From positions 1,706,974 through 1,770,973 of the forward strand of contig JALIGW010000062.1 of assembly GCA_023053685.1 (NCBI GenBank): a stretch of DNA of 64,000 nt, given 5' to 3'. The position numbers and the translations under genes were made by a program. Source of the stretch: Diadophis punctatus similis (Eukaryota; Chordata; Lepidosauria; Squamata; Dipsadidae). Each line of letters begins with the position of its first letter. The first letter of the stretch is position 1. Under the pieces are notes generated by a model that was not told the DNA's origin, did not search any database, and was given only the letters and a program-made list of their open reading frames with translations. Positions 11,241-22,467 of the stretch are shown piece by piece.

Positions 11241-11825
11241 CAGAGGTGGTTTCCTGCCGGAGCTGTCCGGTGCATAGCTCCGGTAAGGAGCGGCCGATTG
11301 CGCAATTTGCGCGCGACCGCTCAGGAGCCCTCTCTGCCGGTCCATCACGCGCGTCACCATCTTTTTCGGTGAATTTTTGGGCAATTTTGCTTCTGCGCAT
11401 GCGTGGAAGCAATATCGCGCCAAACTCTCGTGAGGACACACGCGTGTGCATGAGATTTTGCTTCTGCGCATGTGCAGAAGCAAAATTACGCCGAAATCTC
11501 TCGCGCACGTGTGTCCCCTCACCAGATTTTGGCACGATTTTGCTTCCACACATGCGCAGAAGCAAAATCGCGCGAGGGGATGCACATGTGCGTGAGATTT
11601 CTGTGAGATTTTGCTTCTGCGCATGCGCAGAAGCAAAATCTCGCCGAAATCTCTCTCTCTTGCGCATGTTTCCTCACGAGATTTCAGCACAATTTTGCTT
11701 CCGCACATGCACAGAAGCAAAATTGTGCAAGGGGGCGCGCATAGAGATCGTGCACATGCCCAAAACGTGGAGATGTGCGCGCAGCGCACCGGCACCGGCA
11801 CCAATAAGGAAGCAACCCGCCCCTG
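11241..11825. mobile_element. hAT-type MITE, 585 bp, perfect TSD, many GCGCATGCGC palindromes
   Basis: It starts CAGAGGTGGTTTCCTGCC and ends GCAACCCGCCCCTG. Both flanks are GCCCCAAC (11233-11240 and 11826-11833). The body is a string of imperfect palindromes built on TTTTGCTTCTGCGCATGCGC and its complement, four to five copies. One is a perfect NRF1-type TGCGCATGCGCA at 11618-11629. The long open frames over this region on both strands come from the palindromic repeats and match no protein family. Confidence 0.93.
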
Positions 11826-12293
11826 GCCCCAACATGTTTGGCTCAGTCCTTGCCTTGGAGAGAGTGCGAATCTGGGAAAAGAGCCAGTTTCTGGGGCGCT
11901 TCGGGGACAGAACTGAAGAAAGAGGCCTAGACCACCAATGTCAGCTCTCCCATCTTTGCTGAGCTTGCTGGCATCCTGCCATAAATGGTGGGAGGTAGGT
12001 GGAGGAAATTGGGAAAGTTGTGCAGGTGGAGAGAAAAGGGAGGGGGGAGGGAAGAGACTGAGAGGAACCAGAGGTGCTAAACAGCCAGATTCCACAAGAA
12101 CGCCTGGCCTGGGAAAGAATGAGAAACCCTTCCACGACACGCCTGCAATCAAAGCGGTTCTCAAAATATTAAACCGGGATGCTATTGGACAGTGATGATC
12201 TGGTCAAGGGGTGAGGGCCAGAAACAGGGGAAAACATGTAAGTTTGCATGGGAATATTCAGACCTTGCCTTGATTTTGCTGCAACCTCTAATC

Positions 12294-12539
12294 CAGTGGT
12301 TCTCAACCTTCCTAATGCCGTGACCTGCACCCCGCCCCCGCGCCCCCACCACGACCCACCCCACCGCCGCGCCCGCCGCCATTTAAGTTCTTTTACCCTC
12401 TGCACATGTGCAAAGCGTTCTGCGCATGCGCAGAGGGTAAAAGAACCCAAATGGTGGTGTCTGGGTGAAGTCTCCCGACCCCTGTGAAAGGGTCGTTCGA
12501 CCCCCAAAGGGGTCGCTACCCCCAGGTTGAGAACCGCTG
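12294..12539. mobile_element. hAT-type MITE (CAGTGGTTCTCAACCTTCC family), perfect TSD
   Basis: The ends are CAGTGGTTCTCAACCTTCCT and AGGTTGAGAACCGCTG. Both flanks are CTCTAATC (12286-12293 and 12540-12547). It holds a perfect TGCGCATGCGCA at 12421-12432. Similar ends occur in MITEs across amniotes. Confidence 0.93.
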
Positions 12540-12549
12540 CTCTAATCCT

Positions 12550-12904
12550 TAGTAAAAGATCCTATCATTTCAACCAAATGGAGTCGAGGGTCTTTCTTTC
12601 CTAGGGACCTAGCTGGGGCAGGTCTGACATTCCAGTTCCTTTTGAGTGCCAGTCTTTAGGGTTCAGAGTTAAACTGAACTTCTGTGTTCAGTCTAGATGG
12701 CACTTGATGGACTAGGTGTCCTCCAAACACAAAACCCTCCTAAATTTCCATCTTCACTTCTTCCCCGGCAAATGAAACTTCTTTGCAATTTCTCTGAACG
12801 TTTCATCCTAACAAACAGCCTTCTCCTTCACTATCCTTCTTGGCAGACTAGATTGGGTTTTTTGGGGGGGGGGGAACCCTTTGAGTTCTTTTGCTAACTT
12901 GATC
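12550..12904. other. No gene recognised
   Basis: Intergenic sequence with a poly-G run near 12863. No feature is supported. Confidence 0.35.
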
Positions 12905-13378
12905 ATTGGATTAAAGCCCTACATGTCTTAGGTCCAGGTTACCTCCGGGACCGCATCCTACCTCATACTTCCCTTCGACCGGTTAGGTCCCACTGAGCGG
13001 GCCTCCTCCGGATCCCGTCAGCCAAACAATGCCGGCTGGCGGGGCCTAGGGGGAGGGCCTTCTCTGTAGGGGCTCCTGCTCTCTAGAACCAACTTCCCCC
13101 AGAGATCAGAGTTATCCCCACCTTGCTGGCCTTCCGAAAAGCCATTAAGACATGGCTCTTCCTGCAGGCAGGGTGACCTTGAGACTACTTTCCCCCATGT
13201 ATGCATGTTACTGTATGTGGTTTTTGATATTTTCTAAATTGTTTTTAATAATTTATTAATGTTTTAAAAATTTAATAATTTTAATGTTTAATTGTTCTTT
13301 AAAATGTTGTACGCTGCCCTGAGTCCTCAGGGAGTAGGGCGGCATAGAAGAGCATCTAAATAAATAAATAAATAAATA
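12905..13378 (+). mobile_element. L2-like LINE 3' end
   Basis: The plus strand encodes the degraded end of a non-LTR reverse transcriptase ORF (an L-G-P-G-Y-L-R-D-R-like run, ALWNQLP-like and AIKTWLFLQ-like words near 12930-13170). A 3' UTR follows with GCCCTGAGTCCTCAGGGAGT and an AAATA/AAAT tail at 13355-13378. The same family occurs on the minus strand at 30595-31565. Confidence 0.75.
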
Positions 13379-13585
13379 ATTTGATAGCAGGGGCAGCTCC
13401 TGGGTTACTTTGAGCTCTGCTCCTTTCCATCCCTCTTCAGCTTCCCTGGCTGCCCCATCCCCTCCCCCCTTCCCACTGTTGCTTTCAGATTCCCCCTCTA
13501 AGACGTTTCCTGGAAATTGATCGGAAGGGAATAAGGCAACAGGGAGTCCCTCTCTGAGCGAGATGGTGGTTAGAAAGCGCAAAAT

Positions 13586-13786
<201 letters not shown>

Positions 13787-14147
13787 GCTGGATTGAAAAG
13801 ATGGATCTTTATGTAAACACCTTGCTTGCCTCATGACTAAACAGGTGTACGGACATCCTTTTCTGCCTTTGAGAATTTAACTAGGATTTTTTTCCCTTTT
13901 TCTTAATTCCGAATCAAATTCTCTTACCTCAAGTTAAAAGAAAGTTAACAGGGGAAAATGGCGGGAGAGTTTCTCAGTCAGGTTTAACCAGCAGGAAAAT
14001 GCAAATCAAGTCCCTACGACCAAATAATTCTCCCATGGGAAGAGGCCACAGAGCCCGACCCCCGCAAGAATCCCGTTTGGAAATTTCCCCACATGATCAT
14101 TTGAAATCTGTCTTCCTTTAACTTTTTTAGATTTATTTAGATTTATT
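13787..14147. other. No gene recognised
   Basis: Intergenic sequence with no supported feature. Confidence 0.35.
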
Positions 14148-14582
14148 ATTAGAGTTGGAAGGGACCTTGTAGGTCATCTAGTCCAACCCCCTGCTCAAGC
14201 AGGAGTTCCTACACCATTTGAGACAGATGGCAGTCCAGTCTCCTATTGAAGGTTGCAAGTGTTGGGGCTCTCACAACCTCCGCTGGCAAGCTGTTCCACT
14301 GGTTGATCGCTCTCACCGTCAGAAAGTTTCTCCTCACTTCCAGGTTGAATCTCTCCTTGGTCAGCTTCCATCCGTTATTCCTTGTTTGGCTTTCTGGTGC
14401 TATAGAGAACAGCCTGACCCCCTCCTCTCTGTGGCAGCCCCTCAAGTATTGGAACACTGCTATCATGTCACCCCTGGTCCTTCTCTTCGCCAGACTGGCC
14501 AAGCTCAGTTCCTGCAACCGCTCTTTGTATGTTTTATTTTCCAGACCCTTTATCATCCTGGTTGCTCTCTTCTGCACTTTCT
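14148..14582 (-). mobile_element. CR1 LINE 3' end, broken at 14583
   Basis: Minus-strand frame with AVKDTVEKVQKRATRMIKGL, NKTYKERLQELSLASLAKRR and AINQWNSLPAEVV, the CR1 RT-ORF C-terminus. It is nearly intact across 14209-14600 and so a fairly young copy. Homology to other copies stops abruptly at about 14583, where a CpG-rich block starts. Confidence 0.9.
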
Positions 14583-15413
14583 CCACCGTGTCCTTCACCG
14601 CCCTCCAGTGCATGCCCGGCACCTGATGCAGCCCCGCCCTCTCGAAAAGGCCGGCGTCGCGGTGGGCGGGGCGGCCCGAGCGAAGGAGTCGCATCCATGG
14701 CCCTCGGCTCGGGCCGGCGCTGGCTCAGCAGGCTGGGGCCGCCGCCGCAGCCTTCCCGCCGCCGGGACTGGGGGCCCAGCCGCAGCAGCAGCAGCAGCAG
14801 GCCTCTCAGCTCGGGCCGGCGGTGGGCGGGCGTCCTGCGTTGACTCCTCCGGCGCTGGCCGGGATGGCCGCCGCGGGCGAGGAGGAGCTCTTCTCCATCA
14901 GGTCGGCGGGCATCGTGGCCGCGGGAGAGCCGGCGCGACTCGGGATCCGGTGCAGCGTCCCCTGCAGCGAAGCGGGCGGGCGGGCGGGCGGGCGGGCGGG
15001 GGGGGTGGCCCCCTCAGGCGGCGGTGACTGCTGGCCCTTCCCAGTACGGCACCCCACCTGCTCTTTCCTGCGGCCGGAGCTGCCGGGCTAGCGAGCCTCC
15101 CCCAGCCCTGTGCAACCCCGGCCGGCTCCCTACCTGGCGGCCGCTATTTATAAACTGCCCTGCACGCGAACGGCTCTTGTGAAACTTGCCAAACTTGTGA
15201 AGAGCCCTTGCAAAGCCGTGCCCGCCGAAAATTGTATTTGTCTTTCGCCCCCCATGAGCCGCGGCCGGCCGTCCCTGCAGGGGAGAGCCCGCCCCCCAGC
15301 CCTCCCTCGCCCCTTTCAAAAAATCGGGACTTTTTAAGAGGGCGGGCGGGACGCGGGACAAACCCTTAAAAAGCGGGTCTGTCCCGCCAAAATCGGGACG
15401 TCTGGTCACCTTA
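14583..15413. mobile_element. CpG-island-like block ending in a TCTGGTCACCTTA transposon end
   Basis: About 700 bp of very GC- and CpG-rich sequence, with GGGC tandem repeats at 14972-15000. It ends at 15413 with CGGGACGTCTGGTCACC, the same terminus as the elements at 23386. An ATG in good context at about 14864 (CCGGGATGGCCGCC) opens a frame reading MAAAGEEELFSIR, which looks like a first exon but matches nothing I recognise. The left end is undefined. Either a captured promoter/first exon or a relocated CpG island; no transcript is shown. Confidence 0.5.
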
Positions 15414-15944
15414 TTTAATGGTGGACAGGAGCACATGGCAGGAGCCCCTGTACAGAAAAGGTAGATTACATGCTTCCAGGTGTGGGCGAAGAGAAAAAGG
15501 GAGGGGAAGATGCTGAGTCCCTTGGTTTTATAACCTCTCTTGGGCCCCACCTCTTAGTTTCCTGTTCCTGTACAGAAATGCATTCCATTGGCTATCAGAC
15601 TTCCAGGGGCATGCTGGGGCATCTCTTTTGGGCTGTCCTGAACCCCAGGGGCATGGTTGATGGAATCTTACCAGGTTCCATGTGGTATAATGAAAAGGCT
15701 TTGGGATTCCTATTATGGTTCTTTGTTATGTAGAAGACTAGGTGGGAAGAATGTGTGAGCTGGGCCCAGTCCTTAATGGCTCATTGGCAAGGGTGGGGGC
15801 AGGGAGCTGCAGGGAGCTGCTTTGTATTTAAAACATTTTTCTCCTTTCCTCATTCAGGGAAACATTTTCTTTCCTTTTTCAATATTTCCTAGGATATTTC
15901 ATTTTTTCTAGGAGGGGGTGGGTGCTAACTTCTTACACTGAACA
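15414..15944 (-). mobile_element. Truncated LTR, same family as the solo LTR at 19135
   Basis: The segment shares with 19870-20334 the tract around CCTCTCTTGGGCC, TTTCTTTCC..AATATTTCCTA and the end GTGCTAACTTCTTACA. On the minus strand it starts TGTAAGAAGTTAGCACCC and has a TATAAAA box near 15533. The downstream part is cut where the CpG-rich block ends. Confidence 0.65.
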
Positions 15945-15953
15945 ATGTAAGGC

Positions 15954-16293
<340 letters not shown>

Positions 16294-16453
16294 TTACCTT
16301 TCCTTAGTTATATGAGAGGAAACTACCACATAACAAGTTCAGAGAAGAGCAACTAAGTTGATCAAAGGCCTGGAGACTAAACTATATGAAAAAACATCTG
16401 CAGGTTTTGGGTCTGGCTAGTCTAAAGAAAAGAAGAATTAGGAGGAATATTTA

Positions 16454-16528
16454 TTGTTTGTTTGTTTGTTTGTTTGTTTGTTTGTTTGTTTGTTTGTTTG
16501 TTTGTTTGTTTGTTTGTTTGTTTGTTTT

Positions 16529-16599
<71 letters not shown>

Positions 16600-16602
16600 T
16601 TT
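16454..16602. repeat. TTTG then TTTA microsatellite
   Basis: TTTG repeats at 16454-16527 and TTTA repeats at 16528-16602. They lie at the 3' (tail) side of the inverted SINE and probably grew from its AAAT/AAAC tail. Confidence 0.97.
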
Positions 16603-16838
16603 GTGAGACTTTATATACCACCTCATAGTGCAAGCACTCTCTAAGCGGTTTACACCAGTAAGCAATGTATATATTTTACATTGCCCCCAACAATCTGGGT
16701 CCTCATTTTACCTACCTCGGAAGGATGGAAGGCTGAGTCAACCCTGAGCCGGTGAGATTTGAACAGCTGAACTGCTGATCACAGTCATCTAAAGTAGCCT
16801 GCAGTACTGCACTCTAACTGCTGCGCCACCTCGATATG
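16603..16838 (-). mobile_element. tRNA-derived SINE, subfamily B
   Basis: Minus-strand SINE with a CGAGGTGGCGCAGCAGTTAG-type head at 16838 and CAAATCTCACCGGCTCAGGG. The AAGTCTCACAAAT-type tail differs from the subfamily A tail (AGTCTAAGTGCTATTGC). Its closest relative is at 37232-37480. Confidence 0.85.
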
Positions 16839-17142
16839 ATAGCAGTGTTCCAATATTTTGCCACAAAGAGGAGGGGATCAACCTATTCTCCAAAGCACCA
16901 GAGGGCAAAACAAGAAGCAATGGATGGAAACCAATCAAAGAGAGAAGCAACCTGGAATTAAGGAGAAACTTCCTAACAGTGAGGACAATTAATCAGTGGA
17001 ACAGCTTCCCTCCAAGAAGTTGTGGGCGCTCCACCACTGGAGGTTTTTAAGAAGAAACTGGACAGTCACTTGTCTGAGATTGAACAGGGGGCTGGACTAG
17101 AAGACTTCCAAGGTCCCTTCCAACTTTATTCTATTCTAAAGA

Positions 17143-17969
17143 TAAGGTATAGAAGTTAAAATACTCATGTACGCCTTTTATGGTATTGGTCACATGCTTA
17201 ACCCTCAGGGTTGTGGTTTCTTGTGGAACTTTCAACAGCCTCAGAGGCCTGCTGAGGCCCGCATTTTAATTCTGCCATCTCAACATATGTACCTTTTAAT
17301 CAATCCTCAAACTCATCGTCAGATTCCTGATCAACCATACTTCGTACAGAAGCAGCAACAGGGATAATGGCAGCTGCAATCCTTGGCTTTGCTCTGCCCA
17401 GGACTCCCCTCTGGACTCAGGCAGAAAAGGAATTGGGGGAAAATGTGGAGGCAACAGCTCCTAGCACATGCCCACAAGCGGCCGTTTGCAGCAGGGAGTA
17501 GAGACCCAGAGCGGTTCCTTCAGAAAGGTTTGGTTTATGCTGAGTTTCAACGCCCAGGTGGTGGTGGGGAAGGAGCGCATGGAAGCGAAACCTGCTGCTC
17601 CTGGCTGTTCTAGAAGTAGAATCATCCCGTCAGACAATTTAATCTGCTTTTATGGCTGCAGTCCCATAAAGAGGAAATCTAATGCCAGCTATATTTCTTC
17701 TTCAGCCTGCTCTCCTCCCCGCCCCCACCCACCCACCCCGACACAATTGCACATACAACAGAGGAAAGGACGGTGGGGGGACGACTGAGCTACAGAATAT
17801 CCTGCTTGAGACAGAGTCGAGGGCCAGGGAGGGTGGCTGCTGATAGAGAAACTGGGGCTGGATGCGGGTGCAAAAGGATAGCCCATCGAAATCCTTTCGT
17901 GCCCCTTTGAATTGAGTGGGGGGACTCGGAGGAAAGGAATGCAAATTGGATAACTTTATTTTCATCATT
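17143..17969. other. No gene recognised
   Basis: About 0.8 kb without recognised repeats. Short frames on both strands match no known family. It could be unique intergenic sequence. Confidence 0.35.
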
Positions 17970-17977
17970 GCTTAAGG

Positions 17978-18644
17978 CAGTGCTTCTCAATTATTTTCTG
18001 TTACGCCCCCCCCCTAGGAAGAAGTAAACATTTCGCGCCCCCCCCCCAACTCTCCGATGTGGGCCCGAATGGAATTTTAGTGTTAATATGTATTATTTTA
18101 CTTATTACAAGCTGCAAGCAAACTATTGGCTGGGGAAGGCTGCTCTACCCACTTACCTGGGAGTAAGTCACACTGAACTCAGTGGAGCCTGTTTTTGGTT
18201 AGGCAGGCATAGGCTACTGTGGTTAGGGCCCTCTTTTGACACGGGGCCAGGCCAGCTTAATCAAGCCGATGTTTTGGGGTCCCCGGCCTGGCCCATAAGC
18301 GCCGCCTCTGCCGGGCACTCACAGCGAATGGTGTGGAAGGAGGCTTTAAGGTGCCGTTCAAAGCTTTCGCCCAGCTGCAGAGGATGCTCCTCCTTGTCCA
18401 GCAGCAGGTTCGCCACGCCGTTCATGGCTACTGCAGCGCCCGCCGAGAAGAACAAGAACCCACACAGCCGCCCCACCTGGCCGCCTTCTCTTCCAGTCTC
18501 GGAGCAGCGTGCAACTGGGAAAACACTCCCCGTCCAGGGGAATCGATCGAGAGGGACCATGCATGTTCCTCGGGGTCACATGTGCCCCCCTGGCATCGCT
18601 CCATGCCCCCCAGGCGGGGGCACCCCACTATTTGAGAAACACTG
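17978..18644. mobile_element. hAT-type MITE with a perfect TSD and a captured coding-like segment
   Basis: The ends are CAGTGCTTCTCAA and TTTGAGAAACACTG. Both flanks are GCTTAAGG (17970-17977 and 18645-18652). The interior is not simple MITE filler: see the exon-like segment at 18323-18514. CpG-rich stretches and poly-C runs flank it. Confidence 0.9.
18323..18514 (-). pseudogene. Exon-like segment carried inside a MITE
   Basis: Minus-strand open frame within the transposon. It contains a hydrophobic, membrane-like run (LCGFLFFSAGAAVAMNGVA) followed by a charged, normal-looking tail (LLLDKEEHPLQLGESFERHL, KASFHTIR). A consensus donor GTGAGT follows at 18322-18317, and an acceptor-like TTTTCCCAG precedes 18514; the exon bounds depend on these guesses. 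I do not recognise the parent gene. The likely origin is genomic capture of an exon with a bit of intron by a hAT element. No start codon or complete protein is present. Confidence 0.45.
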
Positions 18645-18652
18645 GCTTAAGG

Positions 18653-19129
18653 CATTGAGGTGATTTCTTGAGCCCCTCCCCAAATAAGCCCTTGCCTGCC
18701 CCACTTATAGAAAAGCCCACAAGTGAACCAACTGGCTTCTCGGGTAACACCTGGCTTCCAGATTTACCGATCAATAAAAATGGGCCAGCAGGGACAATGA
18801 TGTATAATTAGTTACAGGACCCTCTCAGCCCTCAGCCGTGATCAATGGCCTGCCTGAAAAGTCTGCCCCATCATTAATAATGTAATTGTATAATAAAATA
18901 GTTCAAAGGAAGAAAATGTCTCCCAATTCTAAATCAAGTCTAGATTCCCTCAAGCACAAAAGACACCCGCATCTTTAAAGGATTGGGAGACATATTGAAA
19001 GGAACATAAAATAAACTCTTGCTCAAAATGTCCCAGATCCATAAACAAACAACCCATCACCCCCACGGAACAAAAATCAGGAGTAGTCCAGCATCTTCTT
19101 TTCCAACTAATACATTTTATTAAAAGACA
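18653..19129. other. No gene recognised
   Basis: Intergenic sequence between a MITE and a solo LTR. Nothing is supported. Confidence 0.35.
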
Positions 19130-19134
19130 TAGTT

Positions 19135-20334
19135 TGTAGTTGTTGGAAGAAATGTCCATCTGGTTCAGCTCCAAGAAAGACGCTGGAAACATGGAGGCTG
19201 ATTGAAAAGATGGTTTAATGATGAAGCAGAACCACATGGGTTTGAGGTCCTGGGCAGCTGACCAGATGGAGTGGAGAGTGAGGGTTATTTATACCAGGGG
19301 CGGGTTCCTAATTTTTTTACTACCACTCTGTGGGCGTGGCTTATTTTGTGAGTGTGGCTTGCCAGCCATGTGACTGGGTGGGCGGGGCTTGCCGGCCATG
19401 TGACCGGGTGGGCGGGGCTTGCCGGCCATGTGACCGGGTGGGCGGGGCTTCTCAGACTGCTGAAGGGAGGGGAACTGAGATAGGTCCTGCCGCCCATTCC
19501 CCCTCCCCTCAGCAGCTCGAGAAGCCTCAAACGTGCGAAAATGCCTGGGATCAACACCGTGCGTTCGTGGCTTCTCGGACTGCTGAAGGGAGTGGAATGG
19601 AGATAGCTCCTGCCACCCGTTCTTTCAGCATCTCACGTGCTCCCTCAGCCATCCTCTCCTGCTTGGACTCACTGTGGGGTAGGAAGGCAGCGCATGCGCA
19701 GTGCCGGAAGCTTGGCTTCTGGGCATGTGCAGAAGAAAATTTTTTAAATTTTTTTTTAAAAAATGGCGGTGCCCAGGCACCGGCAACCGACCGCACCGGT
19801 ACTGTGACATCACCAGCGGGCCGCTACCGGTGCTATAGAGTGGACTGCACCGGTAGGAACCCACCACTGATTTATACCCTCTCTTGGGCCTTGCCCTTGA
19901 GCTTCCTGTTTCTGTGGGAAGAGCACTTATTCTATTGGTTGCTGTAGGGGTCATAGCTAACTTTTTAGGTTGTCTGAGTTAAGTTTGATTGAAGCCTGGA
20001 CTCTCTGAGATGATGCAATGAGGAGGCTTGTATCCTGAAAGGGTGTTGGGCCATTCCTATTGTGTCTTCATGGCTTTCCTGGTTTGGATCTTGAGTCAGG
20101 GCTGATCTACCTAATTCTGCCTTTGTTCAAAATATCCTGTCTTGAATGGATTACCAAATCTGCATTTCTAAAAGCTGACCTCAGCTTAGTATCTGCTTGG
20201 GGGCAGGGAACTGTGGCTCTGAGTTTCTGTCTCCCTTAAGATTTCTCTCTCTCTTTTAGGGGAAATATTCTGCCTTTTTAATATTTCCTAAAATATTTCA
20301 TTCTTCTAGGAGGAGTGGGTGTTAACTTTCTACA
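19135..20334 (-). mobile_element. Solo LTR with a 5-bp TSD, interrupted by a MITE
   Basis: Plus-strand ends are TGTAGTTGTTGGAAG and GTTAACTTTCTACA, so the LTR runs TGTAG...CTACA on the minus strand. Both flanks are TAGTT (19130-19134 and 20335-20339). Without the 575-bp MITE and its duplication it is about 617 bp. On the minus strand it has a TATAAATA box at the MITE insertion point and an ATTAAA signal near 19214. No internal retroelement genes flank it. The superfamily is not determined. Confidence 0.85.
19295..19869. mobile_element. hAT-type MITE, 575 bp, inserted in an LTR TATA box
   Basis: The ends are CAGGGGCGGGTTCCTAATTT and CGGTAGGAACCCACCACTG. Both flanks are ATTTATAC (19287-19294 and 19870-19877), GTATAAAT on the LTR strand. 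It carries a 32-bp tandem (GCCGGCCATGTGACCGGGTG) and one copy of the 123-bp internal unit seen at 1210. Confidence 0.95.
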
Positions 20335-20339
20335 TAGTT

Positions 20340-20568
20340 CAGGATCACTTCTGCTTTTTAATAACATTTGTGAGTTTGGAAAGAGGCTACCTAATTATTC
20401 CTGTTCTGGTTTTGGATTACCATAATCCAAAACCTTTGCCTCCCCTCCTACAAGGCCACCAATTGTACCCCTAACAAGGACTCTACCCAAGGACACTCTA
20501 CTCTACTCTCAAGGAATTTGTTATCAGAACCCCCTGAAATTCATGTCAAATGAAATTTAGATTTAGAT
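20340..20568. other. No gene recognised
   Basis: Short intergenic stretch with no feature seen. Confidence 0.35.
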
Positions 20569-20569
20569 T

Positions 20570-20970
20570 TATTATTAGAGTTGGAAGGGACCTTGTAGGT
20601 CATCTAGTCCAACCCCCTGCTCAAGCAGGAGTTCCTACACCCTTTGAGACAGATGGCAGTCCACTTTCTCCTTGAAGGTCACAAGTGTTGGGGCTCTCAC
20701 AACCTCCACAGGCAACTTCTGTTCCACTGGTTGATCGCTCTCACCGTCAGAAAGTTTCTCCTCACTTCCAGGTTGAATCTCTCCTTGGTCAGCTTCCATC
20801 CGTTATTCCTTGTTTGGCTTTCTGCTGCCATAGAGAACAGCCTGACCCCCTCCTCTCTGTGGCAGCCCCTCAAGTATTGGAAGACTGCTATCATGTCACC
20901 CCTGGTCCTTCTCCTCGCCAGACTGGCCAAGCTCAGTTCCTGCAACCGCTCTTTGTATGTTTTATATATA
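20570..20970 (-). mobile_element. CR1 LINE 3' end
   Basis: Minus-strand frame with KTYKERLQELSLASLARRRT, FNLEVRRNFLTVRAINQWN. Very similar to the copies at 14148 and 35403, a young subfamily. Confidence 0.9.
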
Positions 20971-20999
20971 TAAATGATAACAATACAACACATTTCCTC

Positions 21000-21790
21000 C
21001 CAGGCATTTTTTAACTACTTGATTTGCAGAGATGGGTGGAAGCTTTTTAACTGTTAAACAATTCTGAATGGTGCTGTAATGTCTGACCTCTCCCCCTTAT
21101 TCAAGAAAGTAAAGACTCTTAAAACTTTGCATTTCAAAAGGAACTTTTTATTGAACAGGGGCGATAGCAGGACGAAATCAAAGCAGGTTCTGAGGGCCCT
21201 CAGGCAATACAAGTAGAATAAAAGGAATTTGAAACCCCTCCCAGCAGTCCAGTGTGGATTCAGCCAATCTGCAGGTGTGAAGATGTTATTGCACTGGCCA
21301 CTCTGAGAAAGTGATAAGAGAACTTTCTCAGGGTCATCTTCTGCCGTCTTTCCGGCAATGAAACCCACATGGCCCACCCTCCCATTACATTCCCCAAAAG
21401 GTGAGAAATTTCCAGGACGCTTAGGTGCCAGGCTAATGGTTGTAAATCAGACTAAAAGTTATAAATTAATACATGCAAGATATAGGATACATAAGGGTGA
21501 AAGCAATAAGTAAATGAAGCAATTCCAAAATTCCCCCCTTCCCTTGAAGAATGGCAGATACATGGATCTGACAGGTGGAAATCATCCAGAGTGGTAACTG
21601 TATGTGTTCAATGATACTTCACTAGTAGCAATTGTGCATGTTAATATGGGGGGGGGCATGGCTGCTTGTTTAATCAGTGATGTCATCAAAAACAATCCCA
21701 TATTATGATGAGGTCATCGGGTCATAACTCTAACCAGGTTATGTTTACCCCAACACATGTGGTACTGGCACCACAAGGTCACAATACCCA
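21000..21790. other. Unclassified repeat-like sequence, no gene
   Basis: The part at 21100-21380 has LTR-like character (ACTTTTTATTGAACAGGGGCG), but no terminal repeats or target duplications were found. The rest shows nothing. Confidence 0.3.
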
Positions 21791-21799
21791 CCAGATGCA

Positions 21800-22131
21800 A
21801 TGTGTTTAGCCTAATTTCAAGAAGAAGAAACTGCTGGTTAGTCCAAATTTACCCATCTCCAAAGCATCTGAGGGCAGGATATGAAGCAATGGATGGAAAC
21901 GTATCAAGGAGAGAACCAGCCTAGAATCTAAGAAGAAATTTCCTGTCACTGAGAACAATTAAGCAGTGGAATGGGTTTCCTTCAGAAGTTAGGGGTGCTC
22001 CATCTTTCAAACTTTTAAAGAAGAGATTGGTCAGCCAGCTATCCAGAATGGTACAGGGTCTCCTGCTTGAATGGGCCGGTTGGACTGGTAGACCTCCAAG
22101 GTCCCTTGCAACTCTGTTATTCTATTATACT
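21800..22131 (+). mobile_element. CR1 LINE 3' end (older copy)
   Basis: Sense CR1 with ATGGATGGAAACGTATCAAGG, GAGAACAATTAAGCAGTGGAA and the end GACCTCCAAGGTCCC. More diverged than the 20570 copy. Confidence 0.82.
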
Positions 22132-22467
22132 CAGGGATACTAATACTTAAATATCCCTATATAGTTAATATTACCTCCTTTTGTTCTGCCTCCAGGGCTA
22201 GAGTTGAAACTCTGGCTTTGCTGAGAGGATGGCTTCTCTCCATGGTTTCTCCTGAAGGTCAGAAGATACCTGCTAGCCCCTTCTATTAGCATGTTCTATT
22301 AAAAGCCCAAAGGGGATGGATGAAGCTAGGAGTTCGATCCGAATCACACATGCCACCTCTGCGCATGCGCACAACCTCCCGTGCATGCGCTTTACGTGTT
22401 CATGTGCCTTACGCACATTCGTCCATTCTCGAAAACGTGGCTAAATAGGACAGCATTATGTCTGGGC
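22132..22467. other. No gene; CpG-rich MITE remnant near 22325-22460
   Basis: The part from 22325 resembles the interior of the element at 54028 (ATGCGCTTTACGTG, CGAAAACGTGGCTAAATAGG). It contains a perfect TGCGCATGCGCA at 22360-22371. Its left end is not identifiable. Confidence 0.45.

Larger units (their letters stand above)
16331..17142 (+). mobile_element. CR1 LINE 3' end, split by a SINE and microsatellite
   Basis: Sense CR1 (CAGAGAAGAGCAACTAAG, ATCAAAGGCCTGGAGAC) runs to about 16450. A TTTG/TTTA array and a minus-strand SINE intervene, and CR1 resumes at about 16838 (GATAGCAGTGTTCCAATATT) to the terminal AAGGTCCCTTCCAAC. Confidence 0.87.

Noticed and set aside
11046..12164. 372-codon minus-strand frame and overlapping frames on plus
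   Set aside because: They cover a MITE made of repeated palindromes; residues (CACAEAK-type words) repeat on both strands, and no domain or splice signal supports a gene.
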